From contig OX246745.1 in assembly GCA_945910005.1 (NCBI GenBank), positions 9,065,545 through 9,129,544 on the forward strand: a stretch of 64,000 nucleotides of DNA. The letters are read 5' to 3'. Shown here piece by piece: positions 12,501 through 25,500 of this stretch (position 1 is its first letter; every line of letters begins with the position of its first letter). A program made the translations under genes and the position numbers. This stretch comes from Isoperla grammatica. Taxonomy: Eukaryota > Arthropoda > Insecta > Plecoptera > Perlodidae. The notes under the pieces are model-generated. The model ran no database searches and had not been told where the DNA came from. It worked only from the letters and a program-made list of their open reading frames with translations.

Positions 12501-15500
12501 TATCATCAAGCTCTTGGAGAATATTGTGCTCCTCTATAAACTGTGGTTTGTCAACGGCTCACTGACGCTTGCTCAAAGTTTCCATGTTGCACATTTTACG
12601 TTTGTCATTCGAGGGATTTTTATTTGTTGGAAACGTTGAACTTGCAGACTTAAAGGAGAAGATGTTATGAAAATGTTACAGTAGGATTCCTTTTCTTTGT
12701 CTTACACTATAAATGTGAGATGCTGTGTGAGGTCTACTATCCAATAATAATCATTTTACAGGTGGTGAAGTATGTCAACCCAGGAAGTGGCTTGGACACG
12801 GCAAACAAGTGGTCGTGGGGTTTGCTGACACGTCTTCGAATACACAGTCTCGACCGTGGTAAATCAATCCCGCGGGACACACTTACCGCACCGGAGATAT
12901 TTCTACAAAATATTCCAGACCTCTACGGCCACAATGATCTACAGGTGAACACGATTGAAAATGAACACGATGGAAATGATTGGTGTGTCATAGTCACACA
13001 CCCTTAGGCCCGAATGCATAGTCCACACTCAAGCCCTCCTCAACTCAGCGTCTCCTCAGCCTCGCCCAACCACCAATCACGGAACGGCATTGCCATGTGG
13101 ACGGCTCTGTGATTGGAGGCTAGGTGAGGCTGAGGAGAGGCTGAGTTGAAGAAGGCTTGAGTGTGAACTATGCATTTGGGCCTTAGACATAATACTGCAC
13201 TATTTTTCTGAGCTAAGGGAAAACACAGCTTTAATGTCCTTTCTAATTGTTTTCCTGTCCTTCTAAACAGATGGTTGCCAACGGTGTTCTTAACAGACAT
13301 CCAATCGCGTGCTACTTAGCTGTGCTAATGACGTCGTATGGTCACAGCGTACCTCTAATCTGCACTAAGGGGTTCCCTCTGATAGACATTCTGCTGCGAC
13401 ACCAAATGTACAGAGAGGCCATCAACTGTATCCACCTCCTAGTACCAATGTTCATCAACTGCCCAGAGTCATTGATTGCGTGCGATGCGTAAGTGTATTA
13501 CAATATGTCGGGTCTGTAACAAAAAAATAAAAAATAAGTAACAGCCTTTGCTGAGAACATTTAATATGCATGCATTTTACAGATTTTGTATTGAAAGGCA
13601 TTTTTTAGGGTTGCCTATAATTTCAAAAATCGAGGTTTTCTAGTAGGCTATGTGGGTTTGTAAACTTGACTACCGGTACGCATGCCTCAATGTGTAATGG
13701 CTTCCAGATAGACAAATGGTGTTTTTTCTAAACTGATGTGATATGTTTTATTCTCGTTACATTCAGTGTAATGTTTGTAGCTGTTGATGTGTGGTTTGAT
13801 TCTGGAAATTCTTAGGCTTGCCTGTTATTGCCAATACTAATAATTTCTACTTTTTGTTGTTAGCTTTCATTCAATCGTGATCCAGTTGTGCTCGGCAGAC
13901 AAAACCTTCATGAAGATGGCGAAAAACCTGATAAGTTCCGATTTCCCACAAATACTCCGTCAAATAGGATTGATGGTTGAATCGCATCTGAGAGCTGCAT
14001 CGAGTAACGCCTACGGCCCCAATGGCTCGGAGAAGATGATCTCCATGTGGTTGAAGTGTCTGGCTAAAGTTCCCGAGTGGGTCAACGACAACTCTGTTCT
14101 ATATCTTATGGACATCATTTTGCGAGAGGCGCACTTTTGCAGACACTATTATGTTTCGGCGGAAAAAGTACTTAACGAGCTGTATTTGGTAAGTGTAGCT
14201 ATTTTATTACTAATACTCTAATACTACTTTTAAGCAGGACAGGAATAAGAACCATCTCTTAACCAGCTGCCAGATTTGCACGGTTCGTTGATGGCTCAAG
14301 CCACTTACTGTGAGCCTATGTTTTCCTTTTAGATAGCATTTCATGTCAATGCACTGAATTGATCAACAAGGTCAAGGTATATTTAATTTAGGTAAATGTT
14401 TTAAAATACAGAATTAAATTTCCACTTTGCAGCTTGTGCGCCTAGTTTAAAAATATGGGATAGATATATAAGCTTTGCCTAATCATTCATTACCTATTTT
14501 GCACTAGTTTTCTCTGATCAGTAGTAAATATAATATATATGTACTGTACATATAAATATATATGCTATGTTGTTTCTTTAGCCACCAACACTTGACATGG
14601 AAAAAGAAGAGGTCAGTTGTAATTATAAATAAGTTTGACAATTAAGCAATTGTTTTTTAGTTTGTTTTCTCTGTTATGCATTTAGCATTCCTGATCCTAA
14701 CCTATGTGTAGGCCTAGGGATCCATACAATTTCCAAATGCCGGTGTGATTTGCTTCTGTAGGCCTAATATGAGCATGATTTGATCTGCACAATACCAGAA
14801 ACAAATACAAACAATAAACCCCTTTCATACTAATTCTCTTAAATTAAACTGATGCTTGACTTATCTAGTGGTGAGTTCTTACGACAAAGTTTGGGTATTT
14901 AGGGTTATTTTGTTAATTTTCTGTTAACTAAGAATTTTCTCATTCAAACTGGGAGTCTTAGGGTCCCTTGCACTTTCGATTAAAGAGTGTTTACTGTACG
15001 CCCATGGAACAAGTTGCTACCTAACACAGGAAGTGGTAATTATAAGCATAACATTTAGGTGTTGTCCTCCTAGGGCAGAATGTGAAAAAAAAAACATTTT
15101 ATGAGAGCAATTTTTTGCTTCTAAATCAAGTTTTGGGGGGAGGGGGGGGGGGGGGGGGGAGGTAACTTTCTTGCAGTTTTCTTGTGCACATATCACATAA
15201 GATTGTATAGGGTACAACTTTTACACCAAACTTTGACTGAAATCACAACTTATCTGGAAATAAAACAATAATGTCATGGATCTCTACCTACAAGCATGAA
15301 GCCCGTGTTATACTATATCGGTGCAATGTTGTTTGTGTCTTGTGCATCAAACCTTACAATAATTATTAGCCCTGGCTGGTACAGTATGTGTTTCCTCATG
15401 CGAAGAGATATTTATTACACAACGCATAATAAAATTTGAAATTTCCCTTAAGTATTCTCATGCATACTAAATAGAATAGCCAAGTTCAATACATAGTACC

Positions 15501-18500
15501 AACTTAATCTTATACTTCTCTAGTACCCACCATGTACTTGAAATAGGTCCATTAGAGATAATTTACAACCTTTGGCTGGTTACCTGGAAGTCCCTAACAC
15601 AGCTGGTGTGACTAGTAAGACTTGTGCACTCTATAAGCGGTAGTACGTTTTTACGAATGTGTGAAAGAATGCCAGAAATCTGTTAGTTTTTGTATAAACA
15701 GAGTGCATGAAATGGGCAGTCGACTAGTTACATTGGGACATTGAGACTAGTAAGGCATGTTTTATTATATTTTTCTTAGCACTTTCTCTAATGTAGTACT
15801 ATCCTAATGAGGAGTAAAAGTATCACTTTTAGTAATGTGTACTGTAGTTCTATCCTTGTGTAATGTAGACTGTAGAGTAAATCTAAAAATAGTGACCAAG
15901 TGTCTAGTCAAATTTGTATATGGTGTTGTGTAGGGAACTAGGACAATGTGAAATGCCCAGCAATATCCAGCATTAATTTCACTTTACCCTTTACCTAGTT
16001 ATTTCCTATGTTCTCCTTTTATGAATTCTTTGCTCCTTTCTTAATTCTTAGCCATCTACAGTGGCTCATGCAGTTGGGTCTCTGGCCTTAAGCTTGTGCC
16101 ACATAGGGTCGTGGGTTCGAATCCCGCATTGACTTAAGGCACAGGTTTTTTGTAATTGTCTACCACACCTCATCGTCTCAAATTGATTTGCAATAATAGA
16201 TATGTAAAGCAATTAGAAAAAATTACAGTCTTTGCTTTTAATTTTAAGTAGTGGTTTTGTGTTTTTGTTTTGTTTTTGTGTTTGTTGTTTTCGTGAAGTG
16301 ATGCACACAGTTATACATACTCATAAACTATATTGGAAGTAATGCTTGAATAAATCATTTTAGTAGTAAATTGTTACATGTAAACACTTGTTTTGGAGTG
16401 CAGTTGATTATGTCACAGTAGGCCCTAACTGTGTCAAGGAAAGCTGGTTTTGAAGAGTCTAGCTCGTAGATGATTCGAGCTGACCTACAGACCAACCCTC
16501 ACAGTAGAGTGTCTGTCCTTGAGAGGGCAAAGTATTCTCTATCATCAAATCATTTTGCCTAATAATGAATGCCCTATCAATGCTCGACAAATACTGTAGG
16601 CCTAATAGGTGCTATCGCTTAATACAGGAAACTCTCGTCGATTTCTGGCGACAGCTGTCCTAGCGGCTTGGAGTTAAACTAGGTGAATGATCGACGCGAA
16701 GAAGTTCACTCGCTGCATCTAAAGCTGCCAAATTTTGTTATCGACTGGCTTGGGATCTAGCGGCTGTCTAGCGGCTTGGTGTTCCACTTTATACGTGAAC
16801 TTGTGTCGCCATACGGCTCAATGTTAAACTGGCCCAGTTTCCTGTATTGAGCGATAGCGCCTATTAAAGTATTTGTGCTCGACTCCCAATTCAACTTATT
16901 TTGTTATTGAATAGTACTTTAAATTAAATTTCGTAAGCTGTGGTCAAAAATAATTTTAACTAAGCCTACCATAGAAATGCCAAGTTTGGTAAAAAGTTGC
17001 TTTATGTTATTATTGTTTCTTTTAACCCTTTGATCCTAATCCTTTTCCCATTCTTGTGTTCTCAGATCATGAATATGCCGGGACAATCTAGTCCTCTTGA
17101 GACAAACACTGGTGTAAGTAGGCCTACTATACGTTTGCCCATAATTCCTTCTTATTCTCCTCGTCTCGTCGTCCAGTAGTATCATCCTTTCAACTTGTTC
17201 CTTGCTAATAAGTAATAAATAACGACAACGCAAAAATGAAGTGTTCCACATTAGGCCTACACGACATTCATTAGTCCTAGGCGCTTATCTGCCCAACTCC
17301 TTTTCGTTTTGTGTTTAGGCCTCCTGCTTATTTTTCAACTTTCATTTGAATTTGCATGATCTGAAATATGTACTCTGGTTTTGAATTAGTCTTTGTCAAT
17401 AAAATAGTGTATCTCTAATTATTAAACTAGTTCTTATTCTTCTCAGACTAATAGAATATATGTAAATACTTGGTGAATGTAAGTACAATTCAGTACGTAA
17501 TCAGAATGTTCAAGACCTAAAAACCAGTGAAATAACAAAGTAAATATCGTAATACCTAATAATAATAATGATAATAATGATAAGATAGTGAAAGTGTGGT
17601 ATATTTGGACGTTCCCTTATCATCTTTCTTCAGTAACGCTTTCTTATAGTTGAACTAAAACTGGGGTGTTATTCTTTGTGTTCATTTTCTTGCAGGGGGT
17701 TAATAAGAGCACAACTGTCGAGATGTTCTTCAGATGGGCAGACAGTAACCCCCATCCACCCAACAAGTCTTTGATGGCGCGCGTTTCTCTTCCGGCTACT
17801 CCATGGTTTGCAGCGTTCGTATTGTCGATAGAGAAGGATTGGCAGGAGTCGAAACAGGTGTGGTCTAACGTCCAGTTAGATCTTCATGCACAGATGGGAA
17901 AAGTAAATGTGGATGCTGCAGTGAAGGTAAATTTAGATACATACTGTGCAATGTTTTATTTTATGGGATGTCAAATGTTTCAACTAGGGTTGCCGTTCGA
18001 TGTGAAAATCGGCATCGATAATCGGCGGAGCGGAATCGATAATCATATCAAAATATATCGATATTGTAGACCTCAATCAATTATCAAATCAAATGCCAAA
18101 ATAATGAAATCAAACTGGAAACAATCCCAAAAACCAATAAAAAGGAGTATTTAAGGATAGAAATGTGTTAAAATCACGGACTATTAATCCACGCACTTTT
18201 TATTATAAGGTAATGCAATTGCTTGGTTGGTCATTGGGGTGCCACTTTTTTCACGTTCTGATTGTACGCGGACGTGCCTTGCGAGGGTTGAGTCAGGTAT
18301 AAACACATTCCATAAGGGGGCGAGAGGGATAGCGCTATCCCAGCTGCCATTATATAGGACAGCTATCGCTCTACGCCCCCCCCCGCCCCCCCCCCAACAA
18401 CAGCGCAATAATGGCATCAACAATACAGACCGGGTCACAGCTTTACGAAAGGAGACTACACGGCGTGTGCGTGACAAACTGGCTCACGTTTCACTGTCAC

Positions 18501-19502
18501 TGCTGTGGAATGCGCTGCGCATGCGTGGATGAATAGTTGCTCGTAACCCCTAGAGAGCGCGCTCCCCCCGTCGGTAAAGTAGTACTCACTATTTTACCGA
18601 CCTAGCGAGCGCCCATTCTATCGTCAGCTCCGCGCACCGTTACGAACCGCCCAATCACGATTTTAACAGCAGCGCGGCAGTTTTAAACATCGATGATATT
18701 ATTCAAATCGATAATCAAATCATATCATAATACTTGAATCGATTATCATATCATATGACTTGAATCAATCATCGATCGATATTTCGATTATCAACGGCAA
18801 CCCTTTTCAACACATCTTTGGAACTGTATTTAGATTAGCTAAGCATTTAAAACTATTTTAGCTATATTTGATGTGAAATTGTAGTGCATATTTTTTACTT
18901 TAAACAATGCTGTGTTGAATTTTTTAGGTATGACTATGAAACAGGAATTTCACACAAATTTTATACTTTGTGTAGTTAGTTATCCCTTCCTCTTAAAATG
19001 TATCTAAGATATCATCCTGAAAGTACTTCTTGTGTTGGTTTTGTTTTAACAGAAGGCTCTTGAAGCCAACAACTTGCCGTTTGCAATGCCGGCTGGCAGC
19101 CTTGCAATCTACCGTTGGGCACAGCAAGCGCTTGATACTCCGATTGGCCACCAACTCCTACCATACCTGTGGCAAATGTTCTTCGTCCTCTATCTAGCGA
19201 GAGTGCCCGCAGTTGTTCCGTAAGTAGACTGGTTTTAAAGTCGTGGACAAATAACAATGTGTAGAGATGCCAATTTATCGCGTTAACAATATTCGCGATA
19301 AAAACGGTAAGCCATAAAACACAAGCTAGCCTCCCGGGTGTTATTCGCAGATAATCCGGCAATGCCGGCCAGCCATTTAATATCCACAATGTGGTTTTTT
19401 TTAGTAGTGTTATTTACCGACAATTCCAAAAACTTGTATGAGAATACGTGAACTCTGGTGCTATTTTGCAAGCCTCCATAGCCTTGTTTCTCATATTTTT
19501 TT

Positions 19503-19554
<52 letters not shown>

Positions 19555-22500
19555 TAGTATTATTATATTATCACCTGCTATTATTATGGGTTAGCAGTCA
19601 CTCCGTGTGTTTGAAGCTGTGCTCTTTTCTTCCAAACCGTATTCATTATGTAGGCCTATGAATAGAAATATTTTTTAATAAATAAATAATTACAAATATT
19701 ATTAGCCTATATTATGTTGTTTTATATTATATTAGAACTCCGCTTATTCGGCCATAGTACTTCAATTTTCTGGTTAATTCTGGCCAATCTTTCTTTGGTC
19801 AGGTAATTCTTAAATTGTTCACTGTTGAACCCTTTTTTTAGGTCCTCAAAAGGAAGCGTGGGCCACAAATTCTTCGAGGGCTCCGTGGGTCAACAACTCA
19901 TCAAAAGAATGAAAAAACAACTTCTGGATACCGCCAACTATTACAATGGGCTAGAAGGACAGGCAAGGGCCAAAGCGAACGACGACCCAGCTAAACTAAA
20001 TGAGCTACAGTGTGACATCGCTCGGTACGCTAAATGCTCCAAGTAAGTAATGAATGGTGTACGGCAAACCATAATGTTGGGTTGAGTTCACTGAAAGCTT
20101 TTTTCTCAGTAATATAAGAACTGTTGCTTTGTGAATGAATGATAATACTATATATAATTCTGTACATTTATGTTTACACGTTGACATGTGACTTTGTCTC
20201 TGCAGACTTTTCAAGACGTACCACCTATGGTTAGAAGATGGGCGGCTTATGGAGCCCAACTTGGTATTGGCAAGCTTGGAGCCAATGTATGATATCCCAA
20301 GACTAAAAGAAATATTTGCCGGTGATGACGTAAGTGTTAATAACATTTGTTTGATAAATATTTGGTTAAATCAAGTATGCATTTGTTCAAATGCTCTGAT
20401 TTTGTTGTTTACCAAACCTCATAATTTTTGTCAATCAGTCAATAGAAATATTTATTTAAAAAAATATCTAGAGCCTATAACTTGCAACTCTATTCTATTG
20501 CCTAGAGTTCAGTTCTAACTGTTATAATATTACTTGGAGCATATTCTAATGTTATACATGTAATATCATAATATTATTCAATATTCAGGTGCCTCATGCA
20601 CCATCTTGAATGGAATACAAAGTGCTATATAATAAATAATAATAATTTAAATTTTGGTTGTTAATTGTATTGTTGATATGTACGGCCTTCCACCCCATAA
20701 ATCATTAGGCCTATGTGGTATAATGAAATAATTCAATACTTCCACATTTTATTGGCTTTTATTTCACTGTTTCAATAGTAAATCAAGACAAAAGGCGATT
20801 CATAAATTCATTCTTGATTGCTATCTATATGCCTGTAATGTAATTATTTCCAATCCACACACAGTAGCCATTATATATATATTATATCTTCTTGGGTTCA
20901 ACAGAAAATTTGGCATGACTTTATCTCCGACCAAGAGATTCGCGATCTCCAGGAGAGGAACCTTGCCGACTGGCAAAAACTGCTGTACCGATACCAAGAT
21001 CCTAACAAAAAATTGTTCTGTATGAATGGCAAAAAAACTGTTCCTCCATTGGATAGAATTTCAAAACGGTGAGTAAGCATTACAATATCTAGGTTGCTAT
21101 CCAATTGTGTTGTTAAGTACAAGACCATGACTGTGGCTAAACATTTTGTGCCAAGGAACAATTGGTATTATTTTCGTTTGGACCACTCAACATTTGAGAA
21201 TCATTTTTATCCCCCCTCCCCAAACACACTGACCTGCAGATATTTTCTTATTACCTTGGATTTGCATTTATTGCTCACTTTTTCCCCATATCGTTACTTC
21301 GTTACGGTTTTGGAAATTAATGGTAATGGCAATCCTCATATTTCATCAGTTTGTGTACTAATCTATTTGCTTTCAAAGTTTCATTTTTTGCTTGTTAGTA
21401 CTAATTAGAAGTGAGGATAGACACACAGCACCTCACTTCATCTTAAGAATGCAGACACAAATTGCAATTTTTTCCCCATACCCAGTAGGCCTTCTGTAGC
21501 AGTAGATTATAAACAAACTAGCTGCACAACACTTTTGAACTTTATCTGCGATATTTGTGTTACTTATATGTTCCACTGGTTGTTTCAGATTGACATCGTA
21601 TGAAACGCCAAGGGAGCCAGATCTCATGCCAGAATTCAAGAGTATGTCGTCTGTAACACTACCCGATTGGCGGTTGTACAAGGAATCCCTTCTGGTCTAC
21701 GTAAACGAACAGTTGGAATCGCTCACAAATTGCGGACAGTAAGTGGCTTTCTTTACTCACTCCTTCCTATACTCTAGATGATAGATTAGTAGGGCCTACT
21801 ACAACTTTTTGATAATAAAATAATCAATTTGTTGATCGATACAATTGTTTTCCGAAACAATAGACAATGGAACAGCTCATCTGAGGTTTTGAATTGACCT
21901 CCATTGGCCAGATGTACTAATCTAGAATATAGGGTTTTCTTAACCTCTGTCTAGGTTCTTACTAATATGATATACTGAAAGATGCAGGTTAAGTGTTCTT
22001 TATGCCTGGAAGTTTCTCCTCCTCTACCCCTACCCGCCAACCAAAGTGAAACAATCACCATTGATATTTAATATTATTTTTATGATGAAGCAAAATGATC
22101 ATTCAAGGGATTTTTGGGAGGGGGTGGAGGGGGGTGCCTAAAACTACCCCCTTATGTCATCCACACGTGGATTTACATGAAATGCAACATCTTTTATACC
22201 TATTGAATATTTCAGATTTTTAACTTTATTTATCTCAGAATGACTTTGTTAGTTACCCCTTTTTTGCAGAATGCCCCTCAATTTGAGCCTGTGCCCTGTT
22301 ACATGTTACCCCAATCATATGTAACACCTATAGTAGGCTAGATGCGCAACCTAGCAGCCGCAGGCGTGGCAATTAGAAGCCATCTTGAATTGGGCAAATA
22401 CTACAGGCAGGAATGGGAGTCTCAAACGCGACTTTCTGCCGCTCGCAGCGCTAGCAGTACTGAAAGGTCCAACTAAGCCTGTAACCTGCCCAATTCAACA

Positions 22501-25500
22501 TGGCTTCAATTTGCTACGCTCGCTACTGAGTGGAAGGTTGGGGGACTGGCGATCTAGCCTACTATAGGTGTTACATATCATTGTGTTACCCGTTTTCCAG
22601 GATGTATATGCACAACTTGGCGGAACATACCGCTCTGGACTGCACCCTTCAAGAGTGTCTGCCGTTGCTATACAGCAACGTTGAATGCGAGAAAGTGTTG
22701 CGAGCCGTGTGCCACAGTTCACCGCCGCACAGGGGAACCAATTATCATCCACGGGAAAGTACTTGTGCAGGACATGCTGAAATGAGAGTTATGGTGAGTG
22801 GAAAACAGAGCCTTTCATTGATCCAAGTTCTGAGAAACTGCACATACTGATTTTGGGTAAAATGATAGGCTATGCTGTGTACCGTATTTTTCAACTTGGA
22901 TTAATAATGTTGAGGAATTAGTGAAGTTGGGCATTGTACGTATCCAGCAAGGCATTATAACAAACAAACAATTTAATTGATGCTAAATTTGCTACACATT
23001 TTTATTTTTTTATTTTTAGTGTGAAGTTAGTGACCGAATTTGTACAAATATTACAAAAAATGTGTTATAGTATATCATGCCATGTTATATAATAATGTAA
23101 TTTAGCCATGACTGCACTTCCCCTTTCTCCTAGACTGAAGTGTACTTAACCACAGTATTCACTTTCAGACAGAAAGACAATAAAAAATCACCTGGCGCAG
23201 ACGCAATACCTAACATCGTACTTAAAAACATTTCAAAAAAGTGCCTAATAGCTTTCACCATATTTATCAATCACATCCTAATGACATCACACTTCCCTAA
23301 AATCTGGAAAACAGCCAAGGTGTTGGCATTTCCCAAACCAGGCAAAGTCCAATCGGTTGCTACCAGCTATAGACCAATAAGTCTTCTCTCCAGCCTCAGC
23401 AAAATTGTTGAAAAAATTATTCTTGTCCGATTAAACAACCACATAACTGACAACAAGATACTAATTCCAGAACAATTCGGTTTTCGTAAACACCACTCCA
23501 CTACGGCGCAACTCACACGTCTCACCGAGCATATTGCGACTAAGTTTAACGCCAATCAACATACCGGTATGCTTCTTCTTGATATTGAAAAAGCTTTCGA
23601 CTCAGTATGGCACAATGGCCTCTTATCTAAAATGATTGGATACAATTTCCCTAAATATCTGATTCGTCTAACCAAATCATATTTGACTGATAGAACCTTT
23701 TTCGTATCTATTAAAAATAAACAATCAACTAAACGTCCCATTGCAGCGGGGGTGCCTCAAGGTTCCCTACTCGGCCCAACCCTTTTCTCGCTGTACATAA
23801 ACGACATCCCACGCATACTACATGTATTCATTAGCATATTCGCCGATGACACCGCGATCTACACCTCTTCATATCGCCCAGGCACGATACAACGACGACT
23901 TCAACTGGCAATCAACAAACTCAGAAGATACTTCCATAAATGGAAAATCAAAGTTAACGACATGAAAACTTCAGCAATATTCTTCACCAAACGTCGACCG
24001 CCTGTCAAACCGGAAGTGACCATTGATGACACACCGGTTCCATGGTCAATGCTGGTAAAATATCTTGGCGTGTACCTCGACTCACGACTCACATTCACTC
24101 AGCACATCAATCGCAAAATACATCAAGCCTACGCCTCAATGTCACTACTCTACCCGCTCCTCAACAAAAACAGCAAGCTACACATAAAAAATAAACGCCT
24201 TCTTTACACAATGATTATCCGGCCAATACTAACCTACGCAGCGCCAGTGTGGAGTTCTACGTCCAAAACTAACTTCAAAAAAATGCAAGTCGTGCAAAAC
24301 AAGTGCCTCCGTATGATTGGGAACATACCCAAATTTACCCTTATACAAGTGATCCACAACTTTTTCAAACTCCCTACAATCTACGATTTTGCATTTAAAC
24401 TGACGGACAAATTCTACCAATCATGTGATAAAAATTCCACCAGCAGTCTGATTCATAGTCTAGGAGGACAATATAACCTTCTTTCACTACCGTTCAAGCG
24501 ATACAAACATAGACTTCCTAAACATATACTACTTAAATAATCATCCATCGACCAAGTTCAACCACACAAATTACAAGATTCTTTATTTAATGTACAAGTG
24601 CCAAGTGCGTCACGTGTGTGGGGTTTTTTTTATAATTTTTTCCCCTGACAATATCATAAGTTATATTTTTAGACACTAAGTGTGCTAACCCTAAGTATAC
24701 CTAAGTAGGAAGTTAAGAACTATTCTTTCTCAGATTTTTGTTCTAGGAATTCCTATTTAATAATCTTTATGTTTGATTACCTGTACCTATTATTTGTTAA
24801 TAAAGTTATTATTATTATACCACAGTATTCACTTCATCTTTGTATATTATTATACATTAATAATTTGATTGTTTAGGTTACGGAGTCAAGAATGAACGAA
24901 GCACTAAGTAAGGTTGTGGAGGAGAATCGTAAAGAGTGGCTGGACGTTATAAAATGTGTCGTAAAGCCGCCCAGATATGAAGCCTGTGCAGCTCTTATTG
25001 CCTTGGATACTGTAGTAATGTAAGTATTATTTTATTATCAGAATCAATTATCACTTCAATGAATAATAAAACAATTAGTTTCTCATTGAGGTTTTTAGAT
25101 AGAATTGTGATGTTTCTGTTTGTTGCAGGAGTCTCATTAGCGACTACAGTCGTAGCTGTGCCTCGATGGATCACCAGCGTATGGTAGTCACGAATGAGCT
25201 CGGCGTCACTCTGTTCTTCCACTTGGTGGGAACCTACAGTGAAACGCTCGCGTTCTTTCCTCCGTCTCGCGATTCAATCCACTCTTGTTTGCAAAAATTG
25301 GCACAGGTAAGTCTATGTCGTCAACTCATTGTGGTACTAGTATTACTAGGCACACTTGCCGAATTTTACCGCATCGATATTACGTACAATGACAAAGTAG
25401 TCTCACTTCGTGCATTTGCGCCAAGCAGATTTTACTTCGTTTTCTGTTGTTATTATTGAATTGAACAATACAAAAATGTTGGAATTTTATATTTTACAGC

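Larger units (their letters stand above)
14612..17065. other. EPG5 intron 11
   Basis: This 2.45-kb intron separates two microexons. It contains a poly-G tract at about 15135-15159, a tRNA-like segment at 16060-16135 and a foldback element at 16579-16883. The rest shows no recognisable feature. Confidence 0.6.

Noticed and set aside
18184..18532. Opposed ORFs of 97 and 101 codons
   Set aside because: They lie inside the hAT-like element at 17986-18804 and across a poly-C tract, and have no protein domain.
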